Origin: Sphingorhabdus sp. YGSMI21
Lineage (GTDB): Bacteria; Pseudomonadota; Alphaproteobacteria; Sphingomonadales; Sphingomonadaceae
Assembly: GCF_002776575.1 (NCBI RefSeq)
Contig: NZ_CP022548.1
Span: 1,565,001-1,629,000, forward strand
Length of the DNA stretch: 64,000 bases
Reading direction: 5' to 3'
Shown here: piece by piece, positions 57,754 to 64,000 of the stretch
How positions within the stretch are numbered: the first letter of the stretch is position 1
Layout: the number at the start of each line of letters is the position of its first letter
The notes under the pieces: model-generated
The model's input: only the letters and a program-made list of their open reading frames with translations
Database searches by the model: none
Told to the model about the DNA's origin: nothing
Position numbers and translations under genes: made by a program

Positions 57754-59055
57754 ATGATGGCAACCGAAGCATATCCAACCTTGTCAGCGGAAATGGGGAC
57801 AAAGGTTATCGACCCGCAAAGCTATGCCGAATGGGATGGCCTGCTCGACACATTCGACTGGCTCCGTGACAATATGCCGGTTGCACGAATTGTCGCGGAG
57901 GATGACAGCTTCGATCCGTTCTGGCTGATCACTCGTTATGATGATGCCATGCATGTGTCCAAGGACAACAAGACTTTCCTCAACCGCCCCCGGTCGACCG
58001 TGTTCACGACGAAAGAGGCTATCGCCTTTTCGGAGCGCGTGACCGGTAGCAAGATGCTGGTGGATTCTCTGGTGACATTCGATGCGCCCATCCACCCCAA
58101 ATATCGCCGGCTGACCCAGGAATGGTTCATGCCGAAGAATCTGAAAACCATGGAAGCGGAAATCGAGGCCCTGGCCAGAACCACCGTCGACCGGCTGGTG
58201 AATGCGGGTACCGAGGCCGATTTTGTCCCGCTGGTCTCCGCGCCTTATCCGCTGCACGTGGTGATGCAGATTCTGGGCGTGCCGGAAGAAGACGAGCAGC
58301 GCATGCTCTTTCTCACCCAGCAGATGTTCGGCGGACAGGACGAGGACCTGTCGGGTACCGGCATGAAAGACATGACACCGGAACAGATCACCCAGGTGGT
58401 CGCGGGCGCGGTAGCCGAATTTGAACGCTATTTTGCGGCCCTGGCAGCCGACCGGCGGGCAAATCCGACCGATGATGTGGCGAGCGTCATCGCCAATGCC
58501 ACGGTCGACGGCGAGCCGCTGAATGACCGCGATATGGCCGGCTATTATATCATTGTGGCCAGCGCCGGCCACGACACGACATCGGCTTCCACGGCGGGTG
58601 CGATGATGGCGCTGGCACAGGACCCGGAACAGTTCGCGCGGGTCAAGGCGGACCGGAGCCTGCTGCCCGGCATCGTCGAGGAAGCGATCCGCTGGACCAG
58701 CCCGGTGCAGCATTTCATGCGCACCGCGGCCGAAGATACCGAGGTTGGTGGCCAGAAGATCGCCAAGGACGACTGGCTGATGATCAACTATGTTGCGGCC
58801 AATCATGATCCGGCCCAATTTGATGATCCGCGCAAATTCGACGCGGCGCGCTCGCCCAACCGGCATCTCGCTTTCGGTGCGGGATCGCATCAGTGCCTCG
58901 GGCTGCATATGGCGCGGATGGAAATGAAGATATTGTTCAACGAGCTGCTCGACCGGATCGAGACGCTCGAGCTGGCGGGCGAACCGGTGCGCGCCAAATC
59001 GACCTTTGTCGGCGGGCTCAAGACCCTGCCGATCCGTTACAGTCTATCAAAATGA
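57754..59055 (+). CDS. Cytochrome P450
   Basis: A 433-residue soluble bacterial P450: I-helix oxygen-activating AGHDTTS (about residues 276-282), K-helix EEAIRW (ExxR), and the heme Cys at residue 381 in FGAGSHQCLG. It would hydroxylate a hydrophobic substrate using electrons from a ferredoxin and reductase, which are not encoded next to it. It follows the acyl-CoA ligase by 9 bp and is followed after 74 bp by an aldehyde dehydrogenase, an order that suits terminal-methyl oxidation to an acid and then CoA activation. AAGGA precedes the ATG. Confidence 0.94.
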   Translation: MMATEAYPTLSAEMGTKVIDPQSYAEWDGLLDTFDWLRDNMPVARIVAEDDSFDPFWLITRYDDAMHVSKDNKTFLNRPRSTVFTTKEAIAFSERVTGSKMLVDSLVTFDAPIHPKYRRLTQEWFMPKNLKTMEAEIEALARTTVDRLVNAGTEADFVPLVSAPYPLHVVMQILGVPEEDEQRMLFLTQQMFGGQDEDLSGTGMKDMTPEQITQVVAGAVAEFERYFAALAADRRANPTDDVASVIANATVDGEPLNDRDMAGYYIIVASAGHDTTSASTAGAMMALAQDPEQFARVKADRSLLPGIVEEAIRWTSPVQHFMRTAAEDTEVGGQKIAKDDWLMINYVAANHDPAQFDDPRKFDAARSPNRHLAFGAGSHQCLGLHMARMEMKILFNELLDRIETLELAGEPVRAKSTFVGGLKTLPIRYSLSK

Positions 59056-59129
59056 AGGACGCACGCGCCCTTGTAATACAGTATAGACGACTCAATTAGA
59101 ATGCATGGCACAGCCCAAAGGAGAGCAAG

Positions 59130-60560
59130 ATGGTTACCCAATACAAGAATTTGATCAACGGCGAGATGGTCGGCACGGCGGACATGCTGGACGTCGTCAA
59201 TCCGGCCAATGAAGAAGTGATCGGCCAGGTGCCCGCTTGCGGCGAAGCCGAGCTCAACCAGGCGGTGGCCGCCGCCCGTGCCGCGTTCAAGAGCTGGTCG
59301 AAAACCCCGATCGACGAACGCCGCAAGGTGGTCCAGGCGATTGCCGGGGTGATCAATGAAAATAATGACGAGCTGTTCCGCTTGCTGACCGCGGAGCAGG
59401 GCAAGCCCCACGCGCAGGCGCAGGGCGAGATCATGGGCGCTGCCTATATGGCCGGCTCGCAGGCCACGCTGGAGCTGGAAGACGAGATCAACGAAGACAG
59501 CGACGAGCGCCTGAGCCGTACCCGCCGCGTGCCCGTCGGCGTCGTCGGCGGTATCGTGCCGTGGAATTTCCCGGTGATGATGGCGGTGCAGAAAATTGCG
59601 CCCGCTTTGCTGTCCGGTTGCACGATCGTGCTCAAACCGTCCCCGTTCACGCCGCTGACCACCTTGCGTCTGGCCGAACTGATCAAGGATGTTGCACCGG
59701 CTGGCGTCGTCAATATCATCACCGGCGAGGACAGCCTCGGCCCGCTTATCACGTCGCATCCCGATATCGACAAGATCACCTTCACCGGCTCCACCGCTAC
59801 GGGCAAGAAGATCATGGAAGGCGCGTCCAAGGATCTCAAGCGGATCACGCTCGAACTGGGCGGCAACGACGCCTCGATCGTCCTGCCCGACGCCAATGTC
59901 GAGAAGGTCGCGGAGCAATTGTTCTGGTCGAGCTTTACCAATGCCGGACAGATCTGCGTTGCTGCGAAGCGCATCTATATCCACGAGGATATTTATGACG
60001 AGCTGAGCGCCGCAATTGCGGCCTTTGCCAAAAATGTGAAAGTCGGCGACGGTTCGCAGCAGGGCACGGCGGTCGGTCCGATCCAGAACAAGAAGCAATA
60101 TGAGCGGGTGCTGGAGCTGATCCAGGACGCCAAGGACAATGACTATAAATTCCTGGTCGGCGGCGATACGCCCGACGACAGCATCCCGGGCTATTATGTG
60201 CCGATCACGATCCTCGACAACCCGCCGGAAGACGCGCGGATTGTGGCCGAAGAGCAATTTGGTCCGGTCATGCCGCTGATGAAGTTCAGCACCACCGACG
60301 AAGCCATCGCCCGCGCCAATGACAGCGAATATGGTCTGGCCGGTGCGGTCTGGACGGCCAATCCCGACGAAGGCGTTCGCGTTGCCGAACAGCTGGAAAC
60401 CGGCACGGTATGGGTCAATGAATTTCTGCACCTGTCCCCTTTCGCGCCCTTTGGCGGACATAAACAGTCCGGCTTCGGCGCCGAATATGGCAAGGAAGGC
60501 CTGCTCGAATTCACCTATCCGCAGGTGATCACGGTGAAGAAAGACAATGTGCCGGCCTAA
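59130..60560 (+). CDS. NAD-dependent aldehyde dehydrogenase
   Basis: A 476-residue ALDH: N-terminal FINGE-like INGEMVG, PWNFPVMM, the FTGSTATG loop, the LELGGNDAS segment with the general base, and the catalytic Cys in NAGQICVAAKR (about residue 273). AAAGGAG precedes the ATG. It lies after the ligase and P450 and before a strong terminator. Together with the P450 it could turn a methyl group into a carboxylate via alcohol and aldehyde; an alcohol dehydrogenase would be needed if the P450 does not over-oxidise. Note the paralogue at the left edge of the window. Confidence 0.94.
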   Translation: MVTQYKNLINGEMVGTADMLDVVNPANEEVIGQVPACGEAELNQAVAAARAAFKSWSKTPIDERRKVVQAIAGVINENNDELFRLLTAEQGKPHAQAQGEIMGAAYMAGSQATLELEDEINEDSDERLSRTRRVPVGVVGGIVPWNFPVMMAVQKIAPALLSGCTIVLKPSPFTPLTTLRLAELIKDVAPAGVVNIITGEDSLGPLITSHPDIDKITFTGSTATGKKIMEGASKDLKRITLELGGNDASIVLPDANVEKVAEQLFWSSFTNAGQICVAAKRIYIHEDIYDELSAAIAAFAKNVKVGDGSQQGTAVGPIQNKKQYERVLELIQDAKDNDYKFLVGGDTPDDSIPGYYVPITILDNPPEDARIVAEEQFGPVMPLMKFSTTDEAIARANDSEYGLAGAVWTANPDEGVRVAEQLETGTVWVNEFLHLSPFAPFGGHKQSGFGAEYGKEGLLEFTYPQVITVKKDNVPA

Positions 60561-60582
60561 GCGCTGTTGATGCGTCTGGAAC

Positions 60583-60620
60583 AAAGCCGGTTATCACTAT
60601 TGTGATGACCGGCTTTTTCA
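60583..60620 (+). terminator. Rho-independent terminator after the aldehyde dehydrogenase
   Basis: A 15-bp stem AAAGCCGGTTATCAC with GTGATGACCGGCTTT (one wobble pair) and a small loop, followed by TTTTTC. Confidence 0.9.
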
Positions 60621-60643
60621 TTTGACGCTAGCGGCTGTGCGGT

Positions 60644-60659
60644 TTAACCGGTCAGTTAA
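60644..60659. promoter_or_regulatory. 16-bp palindromic operator upstream of the thiolase
   Basis: TTAACCGGTCAGTTAA, extended by one T/A pair on each side. It lies 35 bp before the thiolase ATG at 60695, just after the terminator of the preceding unit. Confidence 0.75.
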
Positions 60660-60694
60660 ATTTTCGACTCTCAACCAATCAAAGGAATAAGACT

Positions 60695-61867
<1,173 letters not shown>

Positions 61868-61877
61868 TGGAAATTAT

Positions 61878-61906
61878 CGTCATCCTGAACCTGTTTCGGG
61901 ATGACG
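61878..61906. repeat. Small palindrome, CGTCATCC family
   Basis: CGTCATCCTGAAC and GTTTCGGGATGACG form a near-complete hairpin in the thiolase-SDR spacer. It lacks a U-run, so read-through to the SDR is likely. Confidence 0.7.
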
Positions 61907-61929
61907 AACGATAGAAGAAAGACAAGAAT

Positions 61930-62712
61930 ATGGAACTCAACAGCAATATCTCAGCCGTCATCACCGGTGGTGCATCGGGCCTTGGCGCCGCGACCGCCCG
62001 TCGTCTGGCTGCAAAGGGCGTGAAAGTCGCCCTGTTCGACCTCAACGAGGAAAAAGGCGAAGCGCTGGCCTCCGAACTGGGCGGCGTTTTCTGCAAGGTC
62101 AACGTTACCGAAGACGACAGCGTCGACGCGGGCTTCGAAAAAGCACGCGCGGCCAATGGCCAGGAACGTATCCTTGTGAACTGCGCCGGCATCGGCAACG
62201 CGATCAAGACCGTCAGCCGTTCCAAGGAAGACGGATCGATCAAGCATTTCCCGATGGATGCCTTCAACTTCGTCATCCAGGTCAATCTGGTCGGTACCTT
62301 CCGTTGCATCGCCAAATCGGCGGCTGGCATGCTGACCCTCGACCCGCTCGCCGACGGCGATCGCGGCGCGATGGTCAACACCGCCTCGGTAGCGGCTGAA
62401 GATGGCCAGATCGGTCAGGCAGCCTATTCCGCTTCCAAGGGCGGCGTTGTCGGCATGACCCTGCCGATCGCGCGTGACCTGTCCCGCGAAGGCATCCGTC
62501 TCAACACCATCCTGCCCGGTATTTTCGATACGCCATTGCTCGCCGGTGCACCGCAAAATGTACGCGACGCGCTGGGCGCCATGGTGCCGCATCCGCCGCG
62601 GCTCGGCCAGCCGGACGAATATGCCGCGCTTGCCATGTGCATGATCGAGACGCAATATTTCAACGGCGAAGATGTCCGCCTTGATGGCGCCATCCGGATG
62701 GCACCGCGCTAG
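61930..62712 (+). CDS. SDR oxidoreductase, 3-hydroxyacyl-CoA dehydrogenase type II-like
   Basis: A 260-residue SDR: GGASGLG (about residues 12-18), NCAGIGNA, the Ser in NTASVAAEDG, and YSASKGG (YxxxK). The C-terminal block LPGIFDTPLLAGAP and PHPPRLGQPDEYAAL is characteristic of the HSD10/3-hydroxyacyl-CoA dehydrogenase type II group. It would make 3-ketoacyl-CoA for the thiolase encoded upstream. GACAAGAAT precedes the ATG, a weak site, so translation may depend on readthrough from the thiolase. A strong terminator follows. Confidence 0.91.
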   Translation: MELNSNISAVITGGASGLGAATARRLAAKGVKVALFDLNEEKGEALASELGGVFCKVNVTEDDSVDAGFEKARAANGQERILVNCAGIGNAIKTVSRSKEDGSIKHFPMDAFNFVIQVNLVGTFRCIAKSAAGMLTLDPLADGDRGAMVNTASVAAEDGQIGQAAYSASKGGVVGMTLPIARDLSREGIRLNTILPGIFDTPLLAGAPQNVRDALGAMVPHPPRLGQPDEYAALAMCMIETQYFNGEDVRLDGAIRMAPR

Positions 62713-62727
62713 ACAAGAAAAATCAGG

Positions 62728-62755
62728 GGGCCGCGAGAAACTCGCGGCCCTTTTT
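62728..62755 (+). terminator. Rho-independent terminator after the SDR gene
   Basis: A 10-bp stem GGGCCGCGAG (62728-62737) and CTCGCGGCCC (62741-62750) with an AAA loop and TTTTT. Confidence 0.93.
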
Positions 62756-62774
62756 GTATCTGATGGAGAAGTTC

Positions 62775-63647
62775 ATGACCGACTATACGCAGATCCTCTA
62801 TGACGTCGCCGACAATATTGCGACGATCACGATCAACCGGCCGGAAAAGATGAACGCCTTCACCGGGACGATTATCAGGGAAATGATCGACGCCTTTGAT
62901 CATATCGATGCCGATGACGATGTGCGGGCGGTGGTGGTTACCGGGGCAGGCAACCGCGCTTTTTGCGCCGGTGCCGACCTGACTCCGGAAGACGGCAAGA
63001 AGCCGTTCGCCAGCGAAGAGCCGGTGGAGGATTATTCCGATCCCCGCGTCCGCGATGGTGGCGGTCTGCTGATCCTGCGGATTTATCAATGTCTCAAGCC
63101 CGTGATCGGCGCGATCAACGGCGTCGCCGTAGGGGTCGGCGCAACGATGTTGCTGCCGATGGATATGCGGCTGGCCAGCGAGACGGCCCGCTTCGGCTTT
63201 GTCTTCGCCCGTCGCGGCATTGCCCCCGATGGTGCGGCCAGCTGGTTCCTGCCAAATCTCGTCGGCCGGGCGCAGGCGCTCGAATGGTGCCTGACCGGAC
63301 GGGTATTCGATGCCGAGGAGGCGCTGAAGGGCGGTCTTGTCCGTTCGCTCCACAAGCCCGAAGACCTTCTCCCCGCCGCTTATGCCCTGGCCCGCGAGAT
63401 TGTCGACAATACGGCGCCGGTGTCGATTGCCGTCACGCGGCAGATGCTGTGGCAATTGCCCGCCGCAGACCATCCGATGGAAGCGCACAAGGTCGACAGC
63501 CGGATCATCTATAATCGGGCGAAATCCGCCGATGCCAAAGAGGGTATTGCGAGCTTTCTGGAGAAGCGCAGTCCCAACTATCCGGATAAAGTGTCCAGCG
63601 ACTTGCCAGACAGCTTTCCATGGTGGGAAGAACCTGCTTATAAGTGA
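62775..63647 (+). CDS. Enoyl-CoA hydratase/isomerase family protein (crotonase)
   Basis: A 290-residue crotonase: FCAGADLTPEDGKK and INGVAVGVGATMLLPMDMRL form the oxyanion hole, with GIAPDGAASWFLP near the second catalytic position, where an Asp replaces the usual Glu. The protein is longer than a standard crotonase at the C-terminus (WWEEPAYK end). GGAG lies 6 bases before the ATG at 62775; the frame is open from 62754. It starts right after a terminator, so it has its own promoter, and the TetR-family gene begins 34 bp downstream, which suggests a shared transcript. Confidence 0.91.
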   Translation: MTDYTQILYDVADNIATITINRPEKMNAFTGTIIREMIDAFDHIDADDDVRAVVVTGAGNRAFCAGADLTPEDGKKPFASEEPVEDYSDPRVRDGGGLLILRIYQCLKPVIGAINGVAVGVGATMLLPMDMRLASETARFGFVFARRGIAPDGAASWFLPNLVGRAQALEWCLTGRVFDAEEALKGGLVRSLHKPEDLLPAAYALAREIVDNTAPVSIAVTRQMLWQLPAADHPMEAHKVDSRIIYNRAKSADAKEGIASFLEKRSPNYPDKVSSDLPDSFPWWEEPAYK

Positions 63648-63681
63648 CAAAAATGTGACGAAGTGCGTATAGGGGAAGAAT

Positions 63682-64000
63682 ATGACCGTCGATAAAATGG
63701 TGGCCAAGGATGGTGAAGCCGGGGCGCGAGACAAGCTGATCGAGACCGCCAGCCAGATCATGCGCAAGGGCGACACGATCGATATATCGTTCAGCGAGCT
63801 GTCGGTCCTGTCGGGTCTCAACAGCGCGCTCGTCAAATATTATTTCGGCAACAAGGATGGCCTGCTCGAAGCCATTCTCGAACGGGACATGGACAATATT
63901 CTCGAACAGGTCGGTCTGCTGATCCAGAAGGACATGCCGCCCGAGGACAAGCTGCGCCACCATATCGGTGCGGTGATCGATACCTATCACGAATTTCCCT
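63682..64000 (+). CDS. TetR family transcriptional regulator, 3'-truncated by window edge
   Basis: The 106 visible residues begin at an ATG with GGGGAAG 4 bases upstream. Residues about 13-65 form a TetR-type DNA-binding domain: RDKLIETASQIM (helix 1), SFSELSVLSGLNSALVKYYF (helix 2-turn-recognition helix), then GNKDGLLEAILE (helix 4). The ligand-binding domain runs off the window. The protein is the natural candidate for binding the 16-bp palindromes found upstream of five acyl-CoA units in this window; acyl-CoA ligands are common for such regulators. Confidence 0.9.
   Translation, partial: MTVDKMVAKDGEAGARDKLIETASQIMRKGDTIDISFSELSVLSGLNSALVKYYFGNKDGLLEAILERDMDNILEQVGLLIQKDMPPEDKLRHHIGAVIDTYHEFP

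Noticed and set aside
59056..59129. Possible sixth operator copy before the aldehyde dehydrogenase (CTCAATTAGAAT)
   Set aside because: Only one half resembles the consensus and the left half is absent, so it is not counted.
59037..60584. 515-residue minus-strand frame opposite the aldehyde dehydrogenase
   Set aside because: The plus strand carries all ALDH motifs; the antisense product is rich in Arg, His and Asp with no fold features.

Overview
The window looks like a chromosomal segment of a sphingomonad (order Sphingomonadales, Alphaproteobacteria, roughly 60% GC). The signs are a class I lysyl-tRNA synthetase, an ihfA-merR pair, a SciP-like DUF1153 regulator, UrcA and RcnB family envelope proteins, an aroQ-accB-accC cluster, a ThiS-ThiG fusion, and many dispersed palindromes with the arm TTCGTCCTGAGCTTGTCGAA. 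I see no rRNA, tRNA, CRISPR array, insertion sequence or phage gene. The genus cannot be fixed from sequence reading alone.

Layout. 0-4 kb: the end of an aldehyde dehydrogenase gene, then a flavin monooxygenase and an Asp/Glu-racemase-fold enzyme in an apparent operon. 4-8.5 kb: a Tat-dependent flavin oxidase lipoprotein, convergent with a thioesterase / COG2907-like flavoprotein / methyltransferase operon that may modify acyl chains. 8.6-20.5 kb: housekeeping genes (ihfA, a MerR regulator, an NnrU-membrane protein-DinG-SixA operon, lysK with a half-size asparaginase, DUF1003, a fatty acid desaturase, argE, hsp20). 20.9-32.3 kb: exported or envelope proteins (DUF885 protein, amidohydrolase, RcnB-like proteins, UrcA), a prolyl-hydroxylase-like dioxygenase, fatty acid and aromatic precursor synthesis (accC, accB, aroQ), thiSG, and a SciP-like regulator next to a receiver-EAL phosphodiesterase. 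32.4-64 kb: a long acyl-CoA catabolic region with a few unrelated genes inside it (mreB, universal stress protein, DUF2189, RcnB-like, PspA, gspHI, pgl).

The 34-64 kb region is the most interesting part. It holds two adjacent alpha/beta-type acyl-CoA dehydrogenase pairs, three crotonases, a MaoC hydratase, three SDRs, a thiolase, an acyl-CoA ligase, a P450, an aldehyde dehydrogenase, a nitronate-monooxygenase-family flavoprotein, a molybdopterin oxidoreductase, an alkyl-sulfatase-like hydrolase, a wax ester synthase-like acyltransferase and a terminal TetR gene. Five of its transcription units carry the same 16-bp palindrome (consensus TTAAYYRNKCRRTTAA) next to the start, which argues for one regulon under one dimeric repressor. 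The TetR gene at the right edge is the obvious candidate. The enzyme set resembles coenzyme A-dependent steroid or isoprenoid degradation modules known from other bacteria; that substrate assignment is an inference.
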